Shown here piece after piece: positions 1 through 10,775 of a stretch of DNA of 64,000 nt; position 1 is the stretch's first letter; every line of letters begins with the position of its first letter. This DNA comes from Sepioteuthis lessoniana (taxonomy: Eukaryota > Mollusca > Cephalopoda > Myopsida > Loliginidae). Where the stretch lies: the NCBI GenBank assembly GCA_963585895.1, contig OY757912.1, positions 77,485,612-77,549,611 on the forward strand. Reading direction: 5' to 3'. Both the position numbers and the translations under genes were made by a program. The notes beneath the pieces were generated by a model. The model did no database searches. It was given only the letters and a program-made list of their open reading frames with translations, and was not told where the DNA came from.

Positions 1-360
1 AATGCTTTCGTTAGTATCCATGTGGTTCATCCATACAGTAATATTGATAAAGTCAAAGCTCGGAAGAAATCCCGTTATATTTTATCTGATAGATAAGACT
101 TCCATACGATCGATAACCTGTTGATAGTAGTCTATGCTTTCGCCAGGCATATATTAATTTCGTTTCAGTAGATGAGAGAGAGCTACCGAGGTGTGTGAAC
201 TTGACAACTAATTTCAGGCGATCGCCTCTTAGAGTGGAGATGGGTCCTTCTCGTTTAAAATACATGAACGATTTTTTATTTGCGTTCACATCGAGGTCAA
301 TGCCTCCTGCTGCCACCAGCTCAAGGCTATGCAGCAGGGATTCGGCTCGAGCAAATTATT
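1..360 (-). mobile_element. RTE-like LINE fragment, decayed, runs off left edge
   Basis: Reverse-strand translation in shifting frames follows the thumb and post-RT part of the RTE LINE seen intact at 16-17.7 kb. Recognisable blocks are AESLLHSLELVA near 300-355, KLVVKFTHLGSSLSSTE near 175-215, and a decayed LYGWTTWTLTK-like block near 5-50. Stops and frameshifts make it non-coding. It is a more diverged lineage than the copies at 29, 43 and 52 kb. The 3' end lies outside the window. Confidence 0.7.
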
Positions 361-379
361 TGCATTAGGTATAACTGAG

Positions 380-815
380 GGGGACTCCTTGTGGCGAAAT
401 GGCTGAAATGTTGCCACGAAATAAGTGAATTCCAACTTCATTCGTGCTATTTCACTTTCGGACAAATGAAAGTGGGAAATTTAATAAATAATGGCAAGTT
501 TTTTTTTTGTCTCAGATGTGACCTTTTATATAAACCCGGACCGTTTATAGGGAAATTCTTTTAGACTGAGGAGGGATGGGTTGTATAAAAATGGGGCATA
601 AAACGTCTCATATAAACGAGGGTTATTTATGTAAATAGGGAAAGTTTTCGTTTTTTTGTTTTTTTATTTTTTTTACTTGGAAAGGTATGGACTTCCTTAT
701 CCTCCCAATGTTCGGTTAAATAGTACAACTACTGTTTTTCTACAGCGAGGGCTTTGGTAGTGAATAACTAACAAAGGTTGATATGTCATTAAAACAAAGA
801 AACCAAACCAAACCC
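380..815 (+). mobile_element. SINE-C copy with internal extra sequence
   Basis: A tRNA-like head (ACTCCTTGTGGCGAAATGG) is followed by the family body around 430-470 (CGTGCTATTTCACTTTCGG). The downstream body resumes near 680 (GGAAAGGTATGGAC) and ends in the shared tail around 765-815 with AAACCAAACC. About 210-220 bp of AT-rich sequence (about 470-685) separates the halves and is absent from the copy at 49.4 kb, so it is probably a later insertion or expansion. Confidence 0.65.
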
Positions 816-1101
816 TGAATTCTTAATATAAATGTATGAAAAAAAATTTTTTAAACAATTACTCATATGAAGATTGTATATTTTCTTTTGCTAGCAGATA
901 TCATTTGCAGATACAGAAAAGAAAATATAAATGTACATTGAGATTCTTTGACCACTAAGCATAGAATAAACCTAGTCGAGTTGGCATGTCGTCAAAATCA
1001 ATCAATCAAAACCTTATACTTATCTTTCATTCTTTATTTTTTATTTCTGTGTAATACTTGTTATTTTTTAAGCCTTTTCTGTTATCATCATCATCATCAT
1101 C
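816..1101. other. AT-rich spacer with a short SINE-tail fragment
   Basis: No gene is visible. About 940-1015 resembles the shared SINE-C/VCR 3' tail, ending in CAATCAATCAAAACC. The (ATC)n run at 1085-1104 is the insertion site of the LTR that follows; such runs are also the tail of RTE LINEs. Confidence 0.4.
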
Positions 1102-1106
1102 ATCAA

Positions 1107-1648
1107 TGTAACGTAATGGCCGAGGGATTTCGGTTCATGCCTTTGAGTTTAGCTAGGCTGAGAACCTTTCGGCTCAGCACATGGGTTAGTTAGGTGCAAC
1201 ACTGAGGCAGGTGTTAACGCGGGTGCGCGCGGGCAGATGGAGGTGTCACTCAGAGATGTCACAATAGTCCGAGACGAAATGGGGTGACAGGGTGCGGGTG
1301 ACGTCACGCACCGGAAGCGCCCGGAGGTTGGTGAGAATCTGAAGAAAGTTAGGGAGTTGGAAACTAGACACCAAACGATGAGCTTCGACTTTTGCGAGCT
1401 CGCCGAAACAGGCGAACTTGCGCCCTATGGGTGCCGCACGAGATGAGGGCCAGATGAATAATACAGCATAGAAGATTGTGTCTCTCCTCCTTATATCAAA
1501 GCCTTTAAGTTAATAAAAAGGTTTCGTACTTGAACAAGAAGTCGTTACATATTTTCGAATTTCGAGATTCCTATGTTCTTTATGTGTTCTGTAGTAATGA
1601 ACATTATATGTCTATTTCGCACATGGCGTTAATTGTGGCTGTAGTACA
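1107..1648 (+). mobile_element. Solo LTR, family 1 (copy 1)
   Basis: This 542 bp GC-richer block starts TGTAACG and ends GTAGTACA. It is flanked by ATCAA on both sides (1102-1106 and 1649-1653), a 5 bp target duplication. It aligns along its whole length with the 530 bp block at 25,299-25,828. A polyadenylation signal (AATAAA) lies near 1,513 after a CT-rich stretch, as expected for an LTR on the + strand. No internal retrotransposon sequence lies on either side, so it is a solo LTR. The superfamily cannot be read from an LTR alone. Confidence 0.75.
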
Positions 1649-1679
1649 ATCAAGTCCTGCTAATAGTCCAGAATTCCGT

Positions 1680-1704
1680 GAATTTCTCTCTCTCTCTCAC
1701 AAAC

Positions 1705-1760
<56 letters not shown>
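1680..1760. repeat. (CT)n microsatellite
   Basis: An almost uninterrupted CT dinucleotide run. Open frames across it are translations of the repeat. Confidence 0.95.
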
Positions 1761-1844
1761 CTTCCGTGTGTACCATTCATTGCTCTTTGCAGGTGCTTTA
1801 GACCAAAAAGTGTCGATGTATGTAAGTCCTTGCTAATCGGCTAA

Positions 1845-2400
1845 ACTTGGTGCGTCCATGTGTAGGAGTCTATAAGAGAACGTCGCTTACGAGTTCGTTC
1901 TTATATCTCCAGCAATGTCTTCTCCACCGTACTTGGGGTTTTGTGAGAAGGGAAGTAAGTGCTTTGTGGGATGTTGCTTCGAGGATTTTCTCAAAACAGC
2001 ATTCTTGTTCAGTTCCCATCTTGACTTCATGCTTTTTGTTAACGTCCAAGAGGTGCATCCATATAGTAATCCTAACGCAGCCGCAGCTTGGAAGATTTCC
2101 CGTCTTACTTTATAAGAGGGATCCAATTTTCATATTATCAATAACCTGTCAATAGCAGGCAATGCTGTTGTTAGGCATATGATGATATCGCTTTCAGTAC
2201 ATGAGATATTGCTGCTGAGGTATGTGAATAGGTCTACTAATTTCAGAGTTTTATCACTAAAAATTTGCATTCACTTACAAGCTGATGCCTCTCGTTGAAT
2301 GTTCCAGGTAGAGCAGCAGGGATTCGGCTTGGGCAGGTATATTGGTGAGAAGCACTAGATTATCTGCGTTGTCTGCGTCTGACAGAGTTTAAGCTGTTTA
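1845..2400 (-). mobile_element. RTE-like LINE fragment, decayed
   Basis: Reverse-strand reading gives, in broken frames, YKNELVSDVLL, the region between RT and C-terminus (LNKNAVLRK), and near 2,360-2,395 a decayed YADD box (DNADNL) followed by an AESLLHYLEH-like block. Order and spacing match the intact copy at 16-17.7 kb, but identity is much lower and several stops interrupt it. It belongs to the same older lineage as the fragment at 1-360. Confidence 0.7.
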
Positions 2401-2934
2401 TCGTCAGCAACTATTTTCTTTTATTACATCTTTTGTCACTTTTCTTTTATTTTTAAATGTAGCATAGTCAACCATTTTATTTATAATTTTACTGGTGTTT
2501 ATTCTTCAGTCTTTAAAGTTTATTAAATCTAAATTTGTTATTTTATTTTCAAAGAATTTCATTTCTAAGATATTAAGGTCTTTCACAATTAATGCCTAGT
2601 TCTTTCTACAGTAAAATGCGTTTATACACTTTACTGCAAATCACTTTGTTTACGACTATTTTTCTGCTGAAGATCAAGACTGTTCCTATAAATTACTCAC
2701 TGTTTATTTTGGCTCTCAAATTAATTTTCTTTGGTTGATGAAGTAAATTGTGAATATTAATATTTCATTTTCATCTACTAATTTCTTCGATTAATTTCAA
2801 GTGGCTTCTTACAGAAATTAATAAGAAAAAACTGTGCTAAATTAAAATGTTTCTCTTTGAATTTAAAAGATCAATTAAAAAGCATGACTATTAGTTTTCA
2901 ATAAACAGCACTAGAACGCGAAAGAAAGATAAAA
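2401..2934. other. AT-rich sequence, nothing recognised
   Basis: No open frame of note, no SINE head and no tandem repeat is visible. Confidence 0.4.
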
Positions 2935-3510
2935 AAATGAACGATGGTTTGGTTTCTTGGTTTCTTGGGTTTTATGGCATATCAACCTTTGTAGGTTATT
3001 TAACGCCAAATTCATTTTTATGTAAATAATCTGTTCTTTTTAAAACAATTCAGTTTAGCATAAGTACACAGTTTAATGGTCAAAAACATTTCTATTCTAA
3101 ACTATTCAAGCAGTTATATGTAACAATTCAGTTAAGTGTAAAAACAGTATTAATGTCGAAAAACAGTTCTATTTCAAATAATTCAGTTAAGAATAAGCAC
3201 GCAGTTTAAATGTAAGTACAGTTTAATTGTTAAAAACATTTCTATTTCAAGTTATTCAGTTTATTTAAACAATTCAGTTTAGTTCTATTTAACCCATAGA
3301 TAGGGCCCTTATCAGGTGCTACCACTCCGGGCCAGAGTGGAACTGTAAGCAATGGCAATAAAGGGGTATTCCGCATTCCCAAAAGCTCCTGCACTGCTGG
3401 AACCTCACTATCATATTGTTTAGTGTCATAATCAGGACACTCGTTGGGGGGGGGTCTTACAGAGAAGCAGTCGGTGTATTCTACAGCCCCAGCCGACTGG
3501 GCAAAAAAGA
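2935..3510 (-). mobile_element. VCR repeat
   Basis: Reverse-oriented copy with the shared hairpin tail at 2,970-3,035 (TTATGGCATATCAACC), a core of about 55-60 bp tandem units (CAATTCAGTTTAG and AGTTTAAT motifs), the conserved 5' block CCATAGATAGGGCCC at 3,293-3,307, and the outer end GCCGACTGGGC near 3,490-3,502. Confidence 0.7.
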
Positions 3511-3896
3511 ACGGTGTTAGAAAAATGTTTCAGTTAGAATCCTTGAAGATCATTGTGTTTTTGGTGAGTTAAATTATCAGTATCGTCTATGAGAATGTAC
3601 TGAAAATTTATCGGTTCAAGTTTCGTTTTAAACCGACATTATTCTGATTTTTTGCGTGTGTGAAGGAGGAATCAGTTAAAAACAAAATGGCGGTCTAAAA
3701 CGACGGGAAATATAAATTAATAAGACGAAAATAATAATAAGTGATACGTTATAAATAGGCACCATTTCAGAATGAGAAATGAGTATTTTATTCAAAATGA
3801 ATTTTTGACACGTTCTCAGCTTGCAGTTAGTTTATACTTAAATCTATCAGGATTTTTTCAGGCTTTTGTTAATGTGTCAAGCCGCAATTCCGAATA
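3511..3896. other. Spacer, nothing recognised
   Basis: AT-rich, no coding or repeat signal that I can name. Confidence 0.35.
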
Positions 3897-4121
3897 AGTA
3901 AAGTTGGCGACCTTAGTCGAGGGTGACCCGAAAGCTCCTTTTTCAATAGCTACTACACCGAGGTGTAGGAGAGGGCGCTACTCCTTTCCCTAGATTGCTC
4001 CAATTTACCCTTGATGCATACTTTATAATGCTGAGTGTTAAGCAAGGTGGCATCAAGTACCATTTTTGAGTCTTGGTTATGACGCGATCTGAGATTGAAC
4101 CCCGGTCTCCCGAATCCCGAA
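3897..4121 (-). mobile_element. SINE-A copy
   Basis: Reverse-oriented copy of the most frequent SINE here: tail side GTCGAGGGTGACCCGAAAG near 3,918 and the B-box side (GATTGAACCCCGGTCTCC) at 4,093-4,110. The extreme A-box end is missing. Confidence 0.8.
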
Positions 4122-4317
4122 TAATCAGTTAAATGCTTGTTCGTTTACACGTTCATCCTTTCGATAAGTAGGGAAATTTCTGAAGCCAATAAAGTAAATA
4201 TATAGCGTATTTTACAATTGTTGAAACAAAGCAAGCGTCCTATCAGATTTTTCCTGTTGATTTTATTAACCTTCTTTGATTATTGTTGAGACATAAGTTA
4301 AGATTTTGATTTAGTTG

Positions 4318-4380
4318 GCTACCCAAGTCGAGGGCGTCTCGAAGGCTCCTTTTTCAATAGCTACTACACCGAAGTGGGCC
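4318..4380 (-). mobile_element. SINE-A 3' fragment
   Basis: Only the tail-proximal 60 bp are present (AAGTCGAGGGCGTCTCGAAG to CTACACCGAAGTGGG). Confidence 0.65.
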
Positions 4381-4482
4381 AATCAATGAACCAAATGTAT
4401 TCAACCAGGGGATGAATATTAATTTCTGTTTTCGTTTATCTATTTAATGGCATTTCAACCTTCCTGGGTATGTATGTATGTA

Positions 4483-5371
4483 CAGGGTGGAACGATAAAA
4501 TTGTCACCCTAGAAAAGATGACATGATTCCATTTCCGTTTAATGAAAACCGGTTTTATTTTTTTGTTGCAGACCATCTACTAGTTGGCCAGTTGTGTACA
4601 AATCCCAAGAGCGATAGAAGCCATCTATCATGTCTGAAAGTGACACAATGTTCAACGAGCGAGGTCGGAGATGCGCCGCTGTACAACCAATGCTCTCTAC
4701 CGATCCAAGTTATGATAGCCAGAACCATCGCTGGATGGCCACAAATAACAGGGACATGCCCAGGGTGATGAAAACAAAGTTTCCGGCTACGGTTATGGCA
4801 TTTGCTGTGGTTTCAATGAGGGCCACATCATGCCACCTCACATCTTCGAAGTCGGCTTGAAAGTCAACACTAAAGTGTACCTGGATGTGCTAAAGAGTGT
4901 GGTGATCCCCTAGTGCAATCAGGTGGCCGGTGGTAGACCCTGGGTGTGGCAGCAGGACTCGGCGCCAGCCCACAAGTCCAAAGAGACCCAGGCTTGGCTT
5001 TAGAAGGAGAGCTACGACCTTATACCCTTCTGTCACTGGCCCATCTCCTCCCCCGACCTGAACCCGCTGGACTACTTCGTTTGGTCATACGTCGAGAACA
5101 TCACCAACATGACCTACCACTACACCAAAGCCAGCCTGATCGCCGCCATCCACTGAGTATTCGCCGAGCTCCCACCGGCGCTTGTGGAAAAGGCATGCTC
5201 CCAGTTCCAGATTTGTATCGAGGCGGTGATTGAGACTGAAGGCAGCTACATTGAATAGATGTCAGCTCTACTACATAATCAAGTTACGTGAATTGATTTT
5301 TTCAATAAAAGTTTTAAAATATATCTGTAGTGTTATTTTCTTTAGGACGATAATTTTATCGTTCCATCCAG
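4483..5371 (+). mobile_element. Internally deleted mariner (maT-like) element with intact ends
   Basis: An 889 bp element with matching terminal inverted repeats. The left end reads CAGGGTGGAACGATAAAATT; the right end read inward is CTGGATGGAACGATAAAATT, with similarity continuing about 12 bp further. TA lies on both sides (4481-4482, 5372-5373), the target of Tc1/mariner elements. Both flanks are GTAT microsatellite, so the element landed in a TATG repeat. About 400 bp are missing compared with a usual 1.3 kb mariner, all from the N-terminal half of the transposase. Confidence 0.85.
4690..5258 (+). pseudogene. Mariner transposase, C-terminal half, frameshifted with stops
   Basis: Frame 1 carries the block DPSYDSQNHRW to KTKFPATVM. 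A one-base loss near 4,813-4,818 shifts the rest to the third frame, which runs through GHIMPPHIFEVGLK, the catalytic block QQDSAPAHKSKETQAW (near 4,962) and SSPDLNPLDYFVWSYV, and ends at TAG 5,256-5,258. The two visible catalytic Asp are separated by 37 residues, the spacing of the maT (DD37D) group; the first Asp lies in the deleted half. In-frame stops at IP*CN, AWL*KE and IH*VF prevent expression. No catalytic function is possible. Confidence 0.85.
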
Positions 5372-5379
5372 TATGTATG

Positions 5380-5967
5380 TATGTATGTATGTATGTATTT
5401 GTGTATGTGGATATAAAATTTCCCAGCGCCATTTTTTTTCACAATGATGAGTACAACAAATTTCTTGTGTGTGTGTTTAACTGTTTTTATGTTTGTATTT
5501 CTGCTTATGTACATGTGTACATGGGAATACATAAGTGTGTGTGTCCGTGTATGTGGATAGAAAATTGCCCGGCGCCATTTTTTCAATAATGATTAAAACA
5601 AAAGTTTTCGCAGTACAAATTACTTGCGTGTGAATCTGTCTCTTTGTTTTCATTTGTATATGTTTGTCTGTACATGTGTGTACATGTGTGTGTGAGTGAG
5701 TTGGTAGGCATGCAAAATTTTCCGGCGCTATTTTTTTTTCAAATCGTTGAGTATAACAAAGGTTTTTGCAGCACAAATTTCTTGTGAGTGTGTATTTGTC
5801 TCTACGTTAGTATTTGGTGCTTGTGTGTGTGTGTGTGTGTGTGTGGTTAGAAAATCTTCCAGTGCCATTTCTTTTCCAGAATTATGAGTAAAACTGAAGT
5901 TTTTGCATCACAAATTTCCTCTTTGTGTGTCACTATCTCTATATTTGTGCATGTGCTTTTGCGTACT

Positions 5968-6005
<38 letters not shown>
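5380..6005. repeat. Tandem array, four units of about 145 bp
   Basis: Each unit contains a GGCGCCATTTTTTT-like box (near 5,423, 5,570, 5,724, 5,860), a following AACAAA..TTTTTGCAG..ACAAATTTCTT segment, and a variable TG-rich stretch. The last unit ends in a pure (GT)n run at 5,968-6,006. Confidence 0.75.
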
Positions 6006-6008
<3 letters not shown>

Positions 6009-6099
6009 AGCCGTTTCCTCTCATTGAACTGAAGCCATCTTGGATCGCAGCACTCCTTGTTTAGCAATAGTCAGCATCATTTCTCGCAAGGTCCTACCA

Positions 6100-6418
6100 T
6101 TCATAATTCTATCGATTGACACCGTAAAGAAATTGACTGGACATTAGTTTCCAGTCCGATTTCACAGTGGGTAGCCAGGTTCTTAATAGACCACCTTGGA
6201 GTTTTCTCTATTCTCCGAAGAGGGGTTGTTGAAATTGCCTTGTTGATCATCTCTGTTCCGGTACGTCTTATGGTCTGTCCGAACCAGCGCAACCATCGGC
6301 ATAGTAACACTCCTTGGAGACGCTTAAGTTTGCAGCGCCAATGCCGCTCGTCTTTGGAGGTGTGATCGCGTGAGCAAACTATCAGGAAACAGCAGAGAAA
6401 GAAATTATGGATGACCAC
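6100..6418 (-). mobile_element. Possible LINE ORF2 C-terminal fragment
   Basis: A 105-codon reverse-strand frame contains RWLRWFGQTIRRTGTEMINKA, which resembles the LRWFGH-x-RR-P block after the RT domain of several LINE clades. No RT motif is present. Assignment is by one motif only. Confidence 0.35.
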
Positions 6419-6589
6419 AAGACTCTGTTGGTCAACGAGACGTATGGGCTAGGGCTTACATGTGTACAGCAGAATCGACCGTACTTGAGCTTGATAAATT
6501 TCTTGCACGATCAGTTAACTAAAATACATTATTTGTCAGTATCTGGAATGTATTGGTTCAGAGTGGGTGTGTGTGTGTACGTATGTACC

Positions 6590-6680
6590 TTATTTGGTTT
6601 TGTTAGGTTTGGTTTTCTGGCATATCATCCATTGCAGGTTATTTAATGTCGAATCAGGTTTATACATATATGTTAGATAC
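6590..6680 (-). mobile_element. VCR/SINE-C tail fragment
   Basis: Contains GGCATATCATCCATTGCAGG and TTTAATGTCGAATC, the reverse complement of the shared 3' hairpin tail. Confidence 0.55.
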
Positions 6681-6706
6681 ATATGATTTGTAAATATATG
6701 TCAACC

Positions 6707-6985
6707 ATATTTGCTCGGGCAGGATATGACGCAAGGTCAATTTTTAAGCAGAGTTTAACAGGTTTGAATTCAGAGGTTTCCTTCTCCTGGACTAGTTGCC
6801 TCACCCAGGCTGAAGAACCTAGTCTGCCCTACTATTTACCCATAGCTGGAGGGAGAATTACTGGATTCATACCTTTCCCAAGAGTATTAGTGCTATGTGA
6901 AATGCAACCAGTCTCGTCTAGGATTTGAACTCGTGTCGCCGTGTCCATTTCCTACGACGATAACCATTACACCACAGGCACTTCC
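6707..6985 (-). mobile_element. SINE-B copy
   Basis: Nearly full reverse-oriented copy: 3' body GCTCGGGCAGGATATGAC at 6,714-6,731, the body TTACCCATAGCTGGAGGG near 6,836, and the tRNA-like head (B-box side AGGATTTGAACTCG, A-box side ACCATTACACCACAGGCAC) at 6,919-6,981. The head is tRNA-derived by its A and B boxes. Confidence 0.8.
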
Positions 6986-7009
6986 ATGATGTAAATATAT
7001 GTCAACAAA

Positions 7010-7489
7010 TCTAAATAGTTCCACGTATTACAATGTATCCCAAATATTTCAATTAAACATCAGTCATTTGTTTACACACAGATACATGATCAAATAATTC
7101 TATTTCAAACAATATAATTTAGCATGAGTCATTTCTTTGTACTCAGTTTGAATGTCAAACAGTTCTACTTGACCCATAGATAGAACCCTATCAGTTTTTC
7201 ACTCTTCGGGACAGAGTGGACATGAGAGCAATGGCAATAAAGGGTTACTCTGCATTCCTCAAGGCTCCAGCGTAAGTACAGTTTCAATGTCAAAAACAGT
7301 TCCATTTCAAACAATTCAGTTTAGCATCAGTACTCAATTTAAATTCAAGTGCACATTTTAATTGTCAAAAACATTTCTATTTCAAGCTATTCAGTTCAAT
7401 CAAACAGTCATAATTCAGTTAAGCATAAGTTTGCAGTTTAATTCTATTTAACCCATAGATAGGCCCCTATCAGGTGCTACTATTCCGGG
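7010..7489 (-). mobile_element. VCR repeat, core and 5' block
   Basis: Tandem core units (CATTTGTTTACACACAG, ATTCAGTTTAGCAT) surround two copies of the conserved 5' block (CCCATAGATAG near 7,179 and 7,451), so two elements may be joined or one duplicated. Confidence 0.6.
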
Positions 7490-7662
7490 CTAAAGTTGCT
7501 GTACTAGTGTCTGAGATCACAGTCTGCACTACCAAGTTACCCATAGCTGGGAGGAAAACACTTAGATTTACATCTTTTTTAAAAGCATCAGCTTCGTTCA
7601 AGATTTAAACTCGACTTCTCAAGTCCATTTTCTTAATAACCGTTACACTACACATATACAGC
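7490..7662 (-). mobile_element. SINE-B fragment, diverged
   Basis: AGTTACCCATAGCTGGGAGG and AAGATTTAAACTCG..CCGTTACACTACAC keep the order of SINE-B but with many substitutions and the 3' part missing. Confidence 0.5.
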
Positions 7663-8707
7663 AATTTATTTATTTTGAATATATATATATATATATATAT
7701 ACTTTCTCCAGATATCTTGTGGTAAAGACTTTCTCATTTTAACTTCAATTTGAAAAATATAGAATTAGATAAAATTCAGAAGATACAAGATCACATATTT
7801 AAACGCCGTAATGGAGGTTTAATATAAAACCGAAACATATAACGTCTATAAATAATTCAACTATGAATAAAACCATCCTCTAAAGATCTTGTTTTTTTCA
7901 TTCTTCTACGTATATATTCCGTCAGATTTGCTCTTATTTTCTCAGATATCTTTTTCATATATATATATATATATATATGTATATCTGTGTGTGTGTGTGT
8001 GTGTGTGTCCGTGAATTTTTTTTAACATTTCAAACTAAAGAAGATCTGCGGAAACCTCGAAGGATATCTTTCTTAGGAATTGCTGTAGCCTAGACAAAAG
8101 GTACTTTTCGGCTGTGAGCAATTGGCTCGTTTGACTGACACATTGGAAAAAGGTATCATTTTCTAGACTAGGAATTCGACTCGTAATTCTGTTGCATGAG
8201 AAAGTCAGTATTTATTTTGCAAGAACGATGCAGCAAACTTTTATAGATCTGGAATGGGAAGCCCTTCCCAATATATTCTATTCTCCTGACTAGTCATCTT
8301 TATGTTTTTTTGTTTCCCGCCATTAAGATCAATTTCTGGTTTTGAACCTTTACAAAAATATACCAAAGCTTCTCCAAAAATTCATCGAATAAAACTGAAA
8401 TGATGGAATATAAAATTTATAAAAACAGCGACGCACGATCAAAGAAATATTGGAAAATTTACTTTACAACGCAATAACATAAATTTGAAGACAAAAAAGA
8501 TTTTTTTTCTGAAACAAAACAAAACAAAGCTAATAAAAATGTTGCAACTACTATGAAGGATGCTGAAAGGTTCTCAGTCTAACCAAGACCTTTTTTGAAT
8601 TTTTACAATTTTTTTAAGAAACTTAAAAGAAACTTTTTTTTAGAAACGTGAAACGTGAAAAGAAAGAAGCAAGTGTGTTCAACTGTGGAACTGATATTGA
8701 TGTCTAT
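7663..8707. other. AT-rich spacer with microsatellites
   Basis: (AT)n at about 7,677-7,700 and 7,956-7,980, (GT)n near 7,986-8,008. The rest shows no gene, SINE head or clear repeat. Confidence 0.4.
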
Positions 8708-8923
8708 TTCGGTTTTTTGTTAATGGCAAATAAAAATTTGTGGGTTATTTAAAGCCAACATGCTTGTGGAAGAACAGTATTGGTATATTTAGTCTAGAGT
8801 TAAGGGGATAAAGGAGTTTATAAGGGAGTATTAGTCCAAGAGTAAGCCTAATAGAGCAGCTGGAGCTTGAACCTACTTACTACAATATTGTAGTTCAGCT
8901 CATTAGCCACGCTGCCACGGGAA
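8708..8923 (-). mobile_element. SINE-C copy
   Basis: Reverse-oriented: shared tail (TGGGTTATTTAAAGCC) at 8,740, body GTTAAGGGGATAAAGG, and tRNA-like head ending in GCCACGCTGCCACGGG at about 8,920. Confidence 0.6.
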
Positions 8924-9157
8924 TTCATCACGTGGGATCGATATGCCAAATAGTATGTACAGTAGAGTCCGTAGATAAGTATACACCCAGCAATTTTAAA
9001 ATAAAAAGGGAAATTCTTTTTTAAGCCCAAGTTTCCAGGATGATACAATCAAAATGAATATCATTAGGTATCAATCTATCAACAAACTCTACAGCATTAG
9101 AAATCTGTTTTAAAAAACATGAATATATTGCAAGGATTTTTACATATATTCATCATA

Positions 9158-9446
9158 TTTACCAACCCCTCCGCTCGGGCAGGATATGACACAAGGTCAA
9201 TTTTTAAGCGCAGTTTAACAGGTTTTAATTCAGAGTTTTCCTTCTCCTAGACTAGTTGCCTCACCAAGGCTGAAGAACCCAGTATGTCCTACAATTTGCC
9301 CATAGCTGGATTGAGAATAATTGGATTCATACCTTTCCCAAGGGTATTAGTGCTATGTGAAATTCAATCAGTCTCGTCCAGGATTTGAACTCGTGTCACT
9401 GAGTCCATTTCCTGCGAGGATAACCATTACACCACAGGCACCTCCA
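9158..9446 (-). mobile_element. SINE-B copy, near full length
   Basis: Runs from TTTACCAACCCCTCCGCTCG through CCCATAGCTGGATTGAG to the head AGGATTTGAACTCGTGTCAC and ACCATTACACCACAGGCACC. It is one of the best-preserved family members. Confidence 0.85.
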
Positions 9447-9649
9447 TTGTACATATATTTATGCAATTTTATTTTTGGCTACATTGTTTCAATTGTAGCG
9501 TTAGTTATAGATTTACAGTGCTGTCGACAAGAGTGGTAGATGATATCTAACCATATGCGGTAGATAAGTTTAATTTACCACAAGAAATTAATCAATCGTA
9601 TAATTAGTAGAATAATAACTTTTATTTATATATCATTTGACTTGCTTTG

Positions 9650-9822
9650 GTTTGTTTTTTTATTTGTTTGTTTAATAGCATATCAACTTTATCTAATGCC
9701 AAAGCCAACCTTGTAGAAGGACGGTGGTGGTGATGTTTAAACCCCTAATAGGGGATATTAGGATACAAACTTATCCCAAGGATAATGCAAAAGCGCAACT
9801 AGCTCACTATGATGTCACCATC
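9650..9822 (-). mobile_element. SINE-C copy, diverged
   Basis: Tail side AATAGCATATCAAC..ATCTAATGCC and body TTAAACCCCTAATAGG; the head end has decayed (AACTAGCTCACTATGATG). Confidence 0.5.
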
Positions 9823-9876
9823 TACTACGTTACACACAATACCCCGGGGACTCACTTTTTGTGTATTGTTGTTTAG

Positions 9877-10153
9877 GAGATGCCCATGGTGCAATGGTTA
9901 TCGTCGTAGAAATTGGACACGGCGACACGTGTTCAAATCCTGGACGAGACTGTTTGCATTTCACATAGCACTAATACCCTTGGGAAAGGTACGAATCCAA
10001 TTATTCTCCCTCCAGCTATGGGTAAATAGTAGGACTGACTGGGTTCTTCAGCCTTGGTGAGGCAACTAGTCTAGGAGAAGGAAAACTCTTAATTCAAACC
10101 TGTTAAACTCCGCCTAAAAATTGACCCGCAAGAGTGGAGGGGTCGGTAAATAT
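9877..10153 (+). mobile_element. SINE-B copy, forward
   Basis: A box GATGCCCATGGTGCAATGG, B box GTTCAAATCCTGGACGAGAC, body GGGAAAGGTACGAATCC, 3' end GGAGGGGTCGGTAAATATG. Full length with intact internal promoter boxes. Confidence 0.85.
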
Positions 10154-10319
10154 GTATATTGTTAGTAGTGTATTGGTGATTGTGGCTGTATTCGTTGTAA
10201 CCTGCTCAGTCTCAACAGTGTATCTCCCACCATATTGTAATTGTTTCCAAAACAAGAATCAATTCGTCTAACTATATTCTTCGTGTGTCAAACCATAGTG
10301 AACGGAGAGTGAACCCAGA

Positions 10320-10775
10320 CGTCACCAGCGCAGGTGGTCGGGGCTGTAGAATACGCCCATTACATATCTGCCGAGGGGTAAGACCCCACCCACAAAGCGT
10401 GTCCTGAATATGATATTAAGCCATCTGATGCTGAAACTTCATTCCTTGAACATTGGAGAATGGGAATTTTACCTTTACTGCCGTTACTCTGAGGTCCACT
10501 CTGGCCTGGAGCGGTTGTATCTGGCTGGGTTCAGTCGATGAGCATTTAAACTACTAATGTGGAATTGTTAACACTACAATGCAATTCTTGGAAACATTTG
10601 ACTGAATGCAAACGAATGAGTAATGCAGATTAGAATTATTAGTGTTAAATAGAAGTACTTGAAACCCTTTAACTGTGAGAAAAAAAGTGAATGGTTGGAA
10701 TTAGATAGCAATGCTATGAACCATTTGACTGTGTGCAAATGAATGAATATTGTTAAATAGAATTGTGACACAGTG
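10320..10775 (+). mobile_element. VCR repeat
   Basis: Forward 5' end (GTCGGGGCTGTAGAATACGC, CTGCCGAGGGGTAAGACC), conserved block (GGTCCACTCTGGCCTGGAG) near 10,494, and core units with CATTTGACTGTGTGCAAATG. It runs into a (GT)n run without the hairpin tail. Confidence 0.65.

Noticed and set aside
5356-5776. Overlapping 76-119 codon frames on both strands
   Set aside because: They follow the 145 bp tandem units and TG runs.
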